A stretch of DNA of 64,000 nt from Exiguobacterium acetylicum DSM 20416 (GTDB lineage: Bacteria; Bacillota; Bacilli; Exiguobacteriales; Exiguobacteriaceae), in NCBI RefSeq assembly GCF_000702605.1, contig NZ_JNIR01000001.1, forward strand, positions 1,354,501 through 1,418,500, in the 5' to 3' direction. Position 1 is the stretch's first letter, and every line of letters starts with the position of its first letter. This document shows, piece by piece, positions 34,828 through 41,640 of this stretch. A model generated the notes under the pieces. That model was given only the letters and a program-made list of their open reading frames with translations. It ran no database searches and had not been told where the DNA came from. The position numbers were made by a program, and so were the translations under genes.

Positions 34828-34898
34828 TGCTTCCGGCGAGAATCGAACTCGCACTGCAGCATTACCATTGCTGAGGTCTGCCATTAACCTACGGAAGC
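34828..34898 (-). tRNA. tRNA-Thr(GGT), compact form
   Basis: 71-nt cloverleaf. Acceptor GCTTCCG with CGGAAGC and discriminator A; D-arm GGTT-AATGGCA-GACC; anticodon stem CAGCA/TGCTG with loop ATGGTAA, so anticodon GGT. The variable loop is only 4 nt (CAGT) and the T-arm is GCGAG-TTCGATT-CTCGC. G1-C72 and C2-G71 fit threonine identity known from E. coli. The D-arm and short variable loop look more like a tRNA-Gly body. CCA is not encoded. The amino-acid call rests on the anticodon. Confidence 0.88.
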
Positions 34899-34915
34899 TT
34901 GCAAAACCTGATTCT

Positions 34916-34944
34916 AGTATAACTTATAGAAAAAGACAAAACAA
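34916..34944 (-). promoter_or_regulatory. Possible promoter of tRNA-Thr
   Basis: The minus strand has TTGTTT (34939-34944), a 17-bp spacer and TATACT (34916-34921), placing a start shortly before the tRNA. The -10 is good and the -35 is weak; it overlaps the upstream terminator's T-tract. Confidence 0.4.
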
Positions 34945-34977
34945 GAAGTCGATGCTTTTTCAGCTCAACTTCTTGTC
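34941..34977 (-). terminator. Terminator of the Cse60-like gene
   Basis: ACAAGAAGT and ACTTCTTGT form the stem around an imperfect inner helix, followed on the minus strand by TTTGTCTTTTTC. It lies 7 bp after the gene at 34984. Confidence 0.82.
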
Positions 34978-34983
34978 ACTAAT

Positions 34984-35181
34984 TTACAATGTAGTTTTCG
35001 TTAGCGAGTTATCATAAACGACTAAAACTGAATAATGTTCATCCGCTTTAGACGCAACGAATGTTGAAAATTTTAATGTAATGATGGCGTTCGATCCGAC
35101 CCCATTATTTTCAAAAAAGTCATTTAGTCTTTCCTCTAATTCTTCAGGCGATCGCCCGACGACTACTTTAGAATGCAACAT
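34984..35181 (-). CDS. Cse60-like small protein
   Basis: 65-aa protein that resembles the Cse60/DUF2758 family, a small sporulation-associated protein in Bacillus (SigE-controlled cse60). The pattern is a short alpha/beta fold: LHSKVVVGRSPEELEERLNDFF, an Ile/Thr-rich strand, and YSVLVVYD near the end (first motif quoted in part: KVVVGRSPEELEERL). I chose ATG 35181, with GGAG 8 bp upstream, over a GTG three codons earlier. Function unknown; a sporulation role should not be assumed for a possibly non-sporulating host. Confidence 0.6.
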   Translation of the reverse strand: MLHSKVVVGRSPEELEERLNDFFENNGVGSNAIITLKFSTFVASKADEHYSVLVVYDNSLTKTTL

Positions 35182-35336
35182 GATCATCACTCCGTTCCGT
35201 TATGGTAGGTTCGAGTTTAGTAATTTCCTTATCGAATAAAAGTTAAACCTTTATTTTTTCGACTTGCCCCACTCTCTCCCTATCCGCTATGGTGAAATGG
35301 AGTCATTCAATTATTGAAGAACAGGAGTGAAGTCTG

Positions 35337-36512
35337 ATGGAACAAATCAATTTCGATGAAACGATCGAGAAACGAAATACAGGATCCGTCAAGTGGGACG
35401 GGCTCCCTTCGCTGTATGGATCAGATGAGCTGATTCCGATGTGGGTTGCCGACATGGACGTCCGTCCACCACACCATTTGACAGAACGATTGACAAGACG
35501 TGCTGCTACAGGTCATTTCGGTTACTCGATGTTTGAAGACGAAGCAAAACGAGCGATTCAGCATTGGTTTCAAAAGCGGTATGACGTATCAATCACTACT
35601 GATTCCATTCTTTATTCAAGCGGTGTCGTTCCTGGACTTGCGCATACTGTCCTAGCATTGACTGAACCAAGTGATGAAATCATCATCCAAACACCGGTCT
35701 ATCCTCCATTTCATCAAATCATTCAGTCTAATCAACGACAACTCATTGAAAGTCCGCTTCTTTTAGACGGTGAGACGTACCAGACCGACTTTCCACTTCT
35801 CGAACGACAAATGCGAACAGCACGTATGATGATTCTCTGTAGCCCGCATAATCCAAGCGGTAAAGTCTATCCGAGAGAAGAATTACAACAAATCGTCGAA
35901 CTCGCGAAGCAACATGATGTTTACCTTGTATCCGATGAGATTCATGCGGACCTCGTCTATACAGGTTCCGTGCACACGCCTATTCTTGGTTTGGATTATG
36001 AAAAACTCATTTTAGTAAGTGCACCATCCAAAACGTTCAATATTCCGGGTCTCTATGCGTCTTATCTGATCGTACCTGACAACTCGATTCGTCAACAGAT
36101 CGAGCGTATCCAGCAGCGTCATTTCGTTCACCCGAATGCATTAGCTTCAACTGCTATTACAGCAGCGTATGGTGATGTTGCGAGTGAACAATGGCTTTCA
36201 CAATTACTTGTGTATTTAGAAGGAAATCGTGACCATGCTATTCGTCGGATTCGCCAAGAGATGCCAAAACTAGACGTTGTCATTCCAGAATCAACTTTCC
36301 TGTTGTGGATCGACTTCAAAGCACTCAAACTAGACAGTAAAACACGAGCAGATTGGCTCGTCAAGGAGGCAAAACTCGCTCTAACACATGGTTCTTCGTT
36401 CGGATCTGGCGGAGAAACATTTGAACGGTTAAATATCGGATGTCCTCGTGCACAATTAGATCAGGCATTAGACCGTTTAAGCACCGCATACCAACAGTTT
36501 TGGACCCATTAA
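35337..36512 (+). CDS. PatB/MalY-family PLP-dependent C-S lyase (aminotransferase fold)
   Basis: 391-aa fold-type I PLP enzyme. Members of the MalY/PatB group cleave cystathionine or cysteine conjugates to a thiol, pyruvate and ammonia. Seen here are MWVADMDVRPP (N-terminal substrate-loop motif), SSGVVPGL, CSPHNPSGKVY, SDEIHADLVY (PLP ring Asp) and the Schiff-base Lys in SAPSKTFNIPGL near residue 233. C-terminal NIGCPRAQL carries the carboxylate-binding Arg. AGGAGTGAAGTCTG precedes the ATG. It is a single gene with its own terminator. Confidence 0.9.
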   Translation: MEQINFDETIEKRNTGSVKWDGLPSLYGSDELIPMWVADMDVRPPHHLTERLTRRAATGHFGYSMFEDEAKRAIQHWFQKRYDVSITTDSILYSSGVVPGLAHTVLALTEPSDEIIIQTPVYPPFHQIIQSNQRQLIESPLLLDGETYQTDFPLLERQMRTARMMILCSPHNPSGKVYPREELQQIVELAKQHDVYLVSDEIHADLVYTGSVHTPILGLDYEKLILVSAPSKTFNIPGLYASYLIVPDNSIRQQIERIQQRHFVHPNALASTAITAAYGDVASEQWLSQLLVYLEGNRDHAIRRIRQEMPKLDVVIPESTFLLWIDFKALKLDSKTRADWLVKEAKLALTHGSSFGSGGETFERLNIGCPRAQLDQALDRLSTAYQQFWTH

Positions 36513-36521
36513 CATGACACG

Positions 36522-36555
36522 AATGATCCTAATTTATTAGGGTCATTTATTTTTC
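36522..36555 (+). terminator. Terminator after PatB-like gene
   Basis: AATGATCCTAA / TTAGGGTCATT with a 4-nt loop is followed by TATTTTTCGTTTT on the plus strand. Confidence 0.85.
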
Positions 36556-36674
36556 GTTTTATTATTCTGAATATTTCAAATTGGTGAACTTCAACAGGGA
36601 CTAAAACCGTCCCAACCCCTTAAGGCACTAGGCGTAGCGGTACTTTTCATGAATTTGACGTGACTTGCAAAGTC

Positions 36675-36700
36675 GTTTTATCCCCTGTAAGGTGGGGAAC
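36675..36700 (+). promoter_or_regulatory. Candidate SigB promoter of the proline symporter gene
   Basis: GTTTTA (36675-36680), a 14-bp spacer and GGGAAC (36695-36700) resemble the SigB consensus GTTTAA-N14-GGGTAT, 75 bp before the ATG. Bacillus opuE, a PutP paralogue for osmoprotective proline uptake, is known to have a SigB promoter. The region also contains short hairpins (GGGAC/GTCCC at about 36597-36613; GACTT/AAGTC at about 36662-36674) whose role I cannot tell. Confidence 0.45.
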
Positions 36701-36774
36701 ATATCATTTGGCGAATGAGTCAATACATGCTTGATCGCTGAAAAAAAACTATTGCATTTGGAGGATTTAACTTT

Positions 36775-38247
36775 ATGACGCAAGAATGGATTTCGATCAT
36801 CCTGTATCTTGTTCTCATGTTGGCAATCGGTTATTTTGCCTACAAGCGAACGACGAATACAGAAGATTACATGTTAGGCGGACGCGATCTCGGTCCAGGT
36901 GTCACAGCACTCTCTGCTGGTGCATCGGATATGAGTGGATGGATGCTCATGGGACTTCCCGGCGCCATGTACGCGACAGGTGTATCAGCACTCTGGCTCG
37001 CACTCGGATTATTGATTGGATGTTACGTAAACTATTTAGTACTCGCACCACGCTTTCGGCTTTATACGGAAATGGCGAACGACTCGATTACAATCCCTGA
37101 TTTCTTAGAGAATCGTTTTGAAGACAAATCACGCGTGCTTCGTACTGTATCAGCACTCGTCATCATCATCTTCTTCACATTCTACACATCAGCTGGAATC
37201 GTATCTGGCGGAAAATTGTTCGTCAGCTCATTCGGATTTGATTACCACTATGGTATGCTCTTGACGATTGCGGTCGTAATCGCCTACACACTTTTCGGCG
37301 GTTTTCTCGCAGTTAGTTGGACCGACTTCGTCCAGGGCTGTATCATGTTCATCGCACTCGTTCTTGTACCGATTGTCGCATTAACGGACGTCGGTGGAAT
37401 CGATGGTGCATACAACTATGCTGAAAAATTAGACCCTTCGTTGTTTGATCCACTCAAAGGAACAACTGCACTTGGAATCATCGGATTCCTTGCCTGGGGA
37501 CTTGGTTACTTCGGTCAACCACACATCATCGTCCGCTTTATGGCGATTCGTTCCGTTAAAGATTTAAAAAGTGCCCGTCGTATCGGGATCGGTTGGATGT
37601 TCGTCTCAATCATCGGTGCGATGATGACTGGTCTTGTCGGGATTGCCTATTTCGAAGGACAAGGCAATGGACTTGGCGACCCGGAAACGGTCTTTATTCG
37701 TTTCTCGGATGTACTATTCCACCCGTATATCACAGGATTCTTAATGGCTGCGATTCTTGCAGCAATCATGTCGACGATTTCATCACAATTGCTTGTTACT
37801 TCAAGTGCGTTGACAGAAGATTTTTATAAGACGTTCTTGAAAAAAGATGCATCAGATAAAGAACTCGTCTTAACAGGTCGAATTGCCGTTCTTGTCGTTG
37901 CGATCATCGCAAGTGTGCTCGCGTGGAATCCGTCAGCGACGATTCTTGCACTTGTCGGTTATGCATGGGCTGGATTCGGTTCTGCCTTTGGTCCGATCAT
38001 CTTGCTTTCTCTCTACTGGAAACGGATGACGAAACAAGGTGCACTGGCTGGTATCATCTCAGGTGCCTTGACTGTCATCATCTGGGTTCAACTCGGACTT
38101 AGTACGACGCTTTACGAAATGGTACCTGGATTCTTCACAAGCTTGATCTTTACGGTCGTTGTCAGCTTGATGACGAAACAACCGGTCAATGCCGTTCAGG
38201 AAACGTTTGAAGAGATGGAAGACGAATTAAAAGACGCTGTTCAATAA
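36775..38247 (+). CDS. putP: Sodium/proline symporter (PutP/OpuE family)
   Basis: 490-aa sodium:solute symporter (SSS family) that imports proline with Na. About 13 hydrophobic segments are visible. Family motifs are TTNTEDYMLGGRDLG near the N-terminus, SAGASDMSGWMLMGLPG, and GYFGQPHIIVRFMAI near residue 240, plus the SSS signature area AILAAIMSTISSQLLVTSSAL. The length fits PutP and OpuE. GGAGG lies 10 bp before the ATG. A SigB-like promoter suggests the osmoprotective OpuE-like role, but catabolic PutP cannot be excluded; no proline catabolism genes are adjacent. Confidence 0.93.
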   Translation: MTQEWISIILYLVLMLAIGYFAYKRTTNTEDYMLGGRDLGPGVTALSAGASDMSGWMLMGLPGAMYATGVSALWLALGLLIGCYVNYLVLAPRFRLYTEMANDSITIPDFLENRFEDKSRVLRTVSALVIIIFFTFYTSAGIVSGGKLFVSSFGFDYHYGMLLTIAVVIAYTLFGGFLAVSWTDFVQGCIMFIALVLVPIVALTDVGGIDGAYNYAEKLDPSLFDPLKGTTALGIIGFLAWGLGYFGQPHIIVRFMAIRSVKDLKSARRIGIGWMFVSIIGAMMTGLVGIAYFEGQGNGLGDPETVFIRFSDVLFHPYITGFLMAAILAAIMSTISSQLLVTSSALTEDFYKTFLKKDASDKELVLTGRIAVLVVAIIASVLAWNPSATILALVGYAWAGFGSAFGPIILLSLYWKRMTKQGALAGIISGALTVIIWVQLGLSTTLYEMVPGFFTSLIFTVVVSLMTKQPVNAVQETFEEMEDELKDAVQ

Positions 38248-38264
38248 TCAGCGAATAACGAGTA

Positions 38265-38299
38265 AGACCTCTGCCGATTTTCCGGCAGAGGTCTTTTTT
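38265..38299 (+). terminator. Terminator between putP and the methyltransferase gene
   Basis: AGACCTCTGCCG / CGGCAGAGGTCT with a short loop and TTTTTT on the plus strand. It lies between convergent genes, but only the plus strand has a clear T-run. Confidence 0.9.
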
Positions 38300-38302
38300 G
38301 AC

Positions 38303-39094
38303 TTACAGTTCAATCACACCATAATGCAACTTCGACGACTTCCGCTTTGTTCGTTCGAACCCAAACCGTTCAAATAATGGGCTCTCATAATGTGCTTTTA
38401 AAACGATGCGCTGACGTGCCACACGCTTCGCCTCCATCATCGCTTCTTCGGATAAGGCTTCATAATTCGCAAGCGTTCGTAAAGCGTCGAGATGCGTCGA
38501 TTCTTCGACGGTCTGTTCGAACATGGGGTCAAAGTAGATGACATCAAAAGAATGATCCGGACATTCTTTCAAATAGGCAAGATGGTGTTTGACTTTCACT
38601 TCAATTCGTCGCATTGCTTGATTGATCGGTTCGTAGGATTCTTCCCACCGTTTTAATCCGTTCTTGACGACAAATGCTGTCTCAATCCGGCTCTCTAAAC
38701 CGATGATCCGCCCCCGCTCTCCGATGGCATGACTCATGACGATCGCATCTGCCCCGAGTCCAAGCGTACAATCTAACACATGCATCCCTTCCGATAAGCG
38801 TCCGATTGAAACTAGTGGATCTCCTCCACCTGCATCAATTTGTTTGATGCGAAACACCGCACTTGAAGGATGGAAAAAGAACGATGTCGTCTCGCCTAGT
38901 GGATATAAATCAAGCCGCTGTTTATCGACGACAAGCACCGGTAACCCTGTCTCCTGTTGCAAGTGTTCTATGCTTTTTTTCTGACGCACGACGTAGATAA
39001 AATGTATCGTTTCATCCGCTAACAACTGCTTCACGCGATGATGTACGTCGTCAGTCGGACGAAGACATGTCGTCAGTCCAATGGTTGGTTTCAT
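38303..39094 (-). CDS. Class I SAM-dependent methyltransferase (RsmJ/YpiP-like)
   Basis: 263-aa methyltransferase. The SAM-binding motif I reads DCTLGLGADAIVMSHAIG near residue 95, and the catalytic-type motif is YFDPMF near residue 170. Both resemble RsmJ (16S rRNA m2G1516 methyltransferase) and the Bacillus YpiP protein. An N-terminal domain of about 70 residues with VLVVDKQRLDLYP precedes it. The target is not known. ATG 39094 is used because GGAGG lies 8 bp upstream; an ATG five codons earlier overlaps this site. Confidence 0.83.
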   Translation of the reverse strand: MKPTIGLTTCLRPTDDVHHRVKQLLADETIHFIYVVRQKKSIEHLQQETGLPVLVVDKQRLDLYPLGETTSFFFHPSSAVFRIKQIDAGGGDPLVSIGRLSEGMHVLDCTLGLGADAIVMSHAIGERGRIIGLESRIETAFVVKNGLKRWEESYEPINQAMRRIEVKVKHHLAYLKECPDHSFDVIYFDPMFEQTVEESTHLDALRTLANYEALSEEAMMEAKRVARQRIVLKAHYESPLFERFGFERTKRKSSKLHYGVIEL

Positions 39095-39110
39095 AATGTG
39101 TTCCTCCATA

Positions 39111-39137
39111 AAAAAATAAGCTAGCCGGAGCTAGCTC
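39111..39137 (-). terminator. Terminator after the coiled-coil gene
   Basis: The minus strand has GAGCTAGC-TCCG-GCTAGCTT followed by ATTTTTTTAT. It overlaps the stop of the gene at 39136. Confidence 0.85.
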
Positions 39138-39450
39138 ATTTCTTTTTCTTCAATAATCCTTCGATGTCTTCAATCAATGCTTTTTTCGAAATCAGATCTT
39201 CTTGCTTTTCCTGTTCGACTTTTGCATCGACCGTCGTCCGCTTCATGAGTGCTTGTAGCGTCTCATCGATGCTTGACTTCAAATGATCGCGGTCTTCTTT
39301 ATTAAGGGAAAGATCATGTTGAACTTCATCCCCTTGTTCATCTAATTGGCGTAAGCGTTCCGTCAATTGTTTCGCTTCACGATTCAAGTCCGAATACAAT
39401 CGTTCGATTTGCTCTAGACGCAATTTGATTCCGTCACGTTCTGTGAACAC
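39136..39450 (-). CDS. Small coiled-coil protein of unknown function
   Basis: 104 aa, strongly charged and almost certainly all helical with heptad-like spacing (IERLYSDLNREAKQLTERL, later KVEQEKQEDLISKKALIEDI). It ends in a Lys run (LLKKKK). No known domain recognised. Translation would start at a GTG with AAGGGG 9 bp upstream. It is a single gene with its own terminator. Confidence 0.7.
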   Translation of the reverse strand: MFTERDGIKLRLEQIERLYSDLNREAKQLTERLRQLDEQGDEVQHDLSLNKEDRDHLKSSIDETLQALMKRTTVDAKVEQEKQEDLISKKALIEDIEGLLKKKK

Positions 39451-39585
39451 GTTTTCCAGCCCCTTCCAGTATGCAGTTGTCTACATCATTACTTTACCAT
39501 ATTCCGAGGTAATTAAAACAATCACAAGATGATTACAGAATGACTTTTTTCAGATTTCTTCCTGCGGATCGATTCCAGTTAATTT

Positions 39586-39615
39586 TTGCAATTGCACGAA
39601 GGGTATCGCTATAAT
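39586..39615 (+). promoter_or_regulatory. Promoter of the GNAT gene
   Basis: TTGCAA (39586-39591), 18-bp spacer and perfect TATAAT (39610-39615), 40 bp before the ATG at 39655. Confidence 0.65.
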
Positions 39616-39654
39616 GTAAACGAAGCATCAATTGGGATGAGGGAGGATTTTGTG

Positions 39655-40137
39655 ATGGAATTAAGACGTCGAACATTACGTCATGTCGATCAAGCTGAGT
39701 ACGATCATTTCTTGAAGTATGGCGAGCAAGCATATGGACTGACTCCGCAAGAAATCAAAGGGTATGACCATGAGCTTGGAGAAGAGCGGGCTTTTGATTC
39801 CGTCGAGCACAGCTATCCTGAAGATTATTACTTTGATATCGTTGAAGCGGATACGATCGTGGGGCGGGTTCTGCTCTTAAAAATGGGTCACTACTTCCAA
39901 CTCGACTTCATGGTGTTTGATCCCTATACGCGTCGGGGTCTAGCTACTCAAGCAGTTGCTGAAGCATTGACGTATTCTGGGGTACTAGATCGTCACGAAG
40001 TACGCGCGCGTGTCCTTGAACAATCATCACACGCTTCGTTTGCAAAACGCATTTTGGAAGCGAATGATTTTACGTCGACAGAGAACTATTACGTCAAAGG
40101 AAGACGTCGTCGGTACTCTCTGCAACGAATGGGCTAA
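39655..40137 (+). CDS. GNAT-family N-acetyltransferase
   Basis: 160-aa protein with the GNAT fold. The acetyl-CoA-binding region reads LDFMVFDPYTRRGLATQAVAEAL near residues 82-104 (key part: RRGLATQAV), matching motif A (R/Q-x-x-G-x-G/A). The acceptor substrate is unknown. The ATG at 39655 has GGGAGG 8 bp upstream; the open frame before that is promoter sequence. It is a single gene with its own promoter and terminator. Confidence 0.85.
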   Translation: MELRRRTLRHVDQAEYDHFLKYGEQAYGLTPQEIKGYDHELGEERAFDSVEHSYPEDYYFDIVEADTIVGRVLLLKMGHYFQLDFMVFDPYTRRGLATQAVAEALTYSGVLDRHEVRARVLEQSSHASFAKRILEANDFTSTENYYVKGRRRRYSLQRMG

Positions 40138-40146
40138 AGACCGTCC

Positions 40147-40177
40147 GAAAGACCATGAAACTCATGGTCTTTTTTTA
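40147..40177 (+). terminator. Terminator after the GNAT gene
   Basis: AAAGACCATGA / TCATGGTCTTT with a 3-nt loop and a seven-T tail. Confidence 0.92.
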
Positions 40178-40200
40178 ATGCCCTCATCTCTTCGTCACCT

Positions 40201-40229
40201 TTGACAGTTGATGAATTTCAGCGTACAAT
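40201..40229 (+). promoter_or_regulatory. Promoter of the queuosine-precursor transporter gene
   Basis: Perfect -35 TTGACA (40201-40206), 17-bp spacer and -10 TACAAT (40224-40229), 34 bp before the ATG. Confidence 0.75.
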
Positions 40230-40262
40230 TTTCATCTGTATGAACAGAAAGGAGTACATCTC

Positions 40263-40961
40263 ATGAACGAATGGTTATGGATCCCTTCCATTTTTTTAAC
40301 GATGGGATTATTGATTTTCAGTTATTATTTATTTGGTAAGACAGGATTGTTGATGTGGATTGCCATCGCAACAATCATTGCAAACATCCAAGTTACACAA
40401 ACCGTCGATATTTTTGGTTTCGTCTTCACGTTAGGAAACGTCGTGTATGGCAGTTGTTATCTAGCGACAGATATCCTCAATGAAAAATACGGAAAACAGG
40501 TCGCTCGTAAAGGCGTCTATATGGGGTTCTTCTCCCTGATCACGACGACCGTCCTCATGCAGTTCAGTCTCTTGTATACACCACTTGCTGATAAGGCTGC
40601 ACTCGAAACATCCGATTCCTTGCATTTATTGTTTGGACTCTTACCATGGATTGCTGTTGGTAGTCTTGCCGCTTATCTCGTCTCGCAACTATTCGATGTC
40701 TTTATCTATTCAAAGATCCGTCAGAAGACAGGCGAACGTAAGCTTTGGTTACGGACGACAGGGTCAACCGTATTAAGTCAATTGCTTGATACGTTGACGT
40801 TTTGTGCGATTGCCTTTCACGATATGCCCTTCTCCATCTGGTGGCAAATCTTCATTACGACGTATCTTGCGAAATTCGTCGTCGCTTGGTTCGCGACACC
40901 ATTCATGTATTTAGCAAAACGTATCCACCCAACGAAACAATCGACAGACGCTGCTGCATGA
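40263..40961 (+). CDS. Queuosine precursor transporter (YhhQ/VUT family)
   Basis: 232-aa integral membrane protein of the VUT/DUF165 family; members such as YhhQ import preQ0/preQ1 for queuosine synthesis. Six or so hydrophobic segments are visible. Family motifs are GNVVYGSCYLATDILNEKYGK near residues 60-80 (core: CYLATDILNEKYGK) and RTTGSTVLSQLLDTLTF near 165. AGAAAGGAG lies upstream of the ATG. No preQ1 riboswitch fits in the short leader. The PilZ gene follows after 59 bp. Confidence 0.9.
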   Translation: MNEWLWIPSIFLTMGLLIFSYYLFGKTGLLMWIAIATIIANIQVTQTVDIFGFVFTLGNVVYGSCYLATDILNEKYGKQVARKGVYMGFFSLITTTVLMQFSLLYTPLADKAALETSDSLHLLFGLLPWIAVGSLAAYLVSQLFDVFIYSKIRQKTGERKLWLRTTGSTVLSQLLDTLTFCAIAFHDMPFSIWWQIFITTYLAKFVVAWFATPFMYLAKRIHPTKQSTDAAA

Positions 40962-41020
40962 CCTAAAAAAAACTAGAAGACTTGACGAAATTGTCGGATA
41001 ATGGGAGTGGAGGTGCCTAC

Positions 41021-41377
41021 ATGAAAATCAAACGGAATGAACCATTTCGATATACGCTGAAAAAACCAATAACAGGTGAATTTCATTTATTGAAAAATAA
41101 CCAGCGTACTCCCAATGGACTGATGAAAATTCATAATATCTCACCGAACGGACTAGCAATCAGCACAGAACTAAAACTTCCACTTCACAAATCAATGAAA
41201 ATCGTTGTTGAGTTCTCATTGATCGAGGGTCAAGAACCTTTATGCATCGAAGGTCAGTTATTGCATGAGAAGCCAGTGGGTCCCGAGAGACTGTATGGCA
41301 TCCGCCTCAATCCGTCAACGACTGATCGCGATACGATCATCGCTCAGGTTAAACAAGTTGCTCAATTGGAACGATAA
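41021..41377 (+). CDS. PilZ-domain protein
   Basis: 118-aa protein that reads as a PilZ c-di-GMP-binding domain. The N-terminal Arg-containing stretch FRYTLKKPITG and the motif MKIHNISPNGLAISTEL stand for the usual RxxxR and [D/N]xSxxG elements. The first motif is poor (one Arg, then Lys), so binding is not certain. The ATG at 41021 follows GGAGGTGCCTAC. Two other c-di-GMP genes occur in the window (26627, 45521). It is probably co-transcribed with the transporter upstream. Confidence 0.7.
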   Translation: MKIKRNEPFRYTLKKPITGEFHLLKNNQRTPNGLMKIHNISPNGLAISTELKLPLHKSMKIVVEFSLIEGQEPLCIEGQLLHEKPVGPERLYGIRLNPSTTDRDTIIAQVKQVAQLER

Positions 41378-41385
41378 TTTATTTA

Positions 41386-41617
41386 GCTGACTCAAAAGTC
41401 AGTCTCTACAAAGGAAAGGGTGGCAGAATGATGATCTGCCACCCTTTTCTCGTAAAAAAATGACGCGTCACACGCAACTCTTACAGGAATAAGCGCATTT
41501 ATGCGCTTCAAAGACAAACAAGACCCGCTTTCCTGCTTGAATGAAGCAGGAAAACCGGCTTGTGTCTCGCCTGAGGAAAGGGCGTGAAAAGACGCGTCAT
41601 TCTTTTTTTGAGTCAGC
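41386..41617. repeat. Nested inverted-repeat element, structured RNA or MITE candidate
   Basis: Between convergent genes. Outer arms GCTGACTCAAAA (41386-41397) and TTTTTTGAGTCAGC (41604-41617). Inside, a hairpin at 41415-41448, then a second closing helix: ATGACGCGTCaCACGC (41460-41475) with GCGTGaaaaGACGCGTCAT (41582-41600). Within it are three further stems: AAGCGCAT/ATGCGCTT (about 41491-41508), GACAaACAAG...CTTGTGTC enclosing TTTCCTGCTT/AAGCAGGAAA (about 41513-41567), and CGCC/GGCG (about 41568-41584). Both strands carry T-runs after the closing helix. GACGCGTC is self-complementary, so that helix alone could also form locally. Confidence 0.65.
41415..41448 (+). terminator. Terminator after the PilZ gene
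   Basis: AAAGGGTGGCAG / CTGCCACCCTTTT around a 9-nt loop; the T-run is short (TTTTCTCG). It lies inside the larger inverted-repeat element. Confidence 0.8.
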
Positions 41618-41640
41618 CCTCTGTTTTGTGCCTAGATGAA

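Noticed and set aside
34984-35181. The Cse60-like small gene as a pheromone precursor for the regulators
   Set aside because: It has no signal peptide, resembles a cytosolic family and is separated from the array by a terminator and a tRNA.
36597-36700. T-box or known riboswitch before putP (GGTGGGGAAC resembles part of a T-box)
   Set aside because: The T-box core AGGGTGGNACCGCG is absent and no specifier stem or terminator/antiterminator pair fits.
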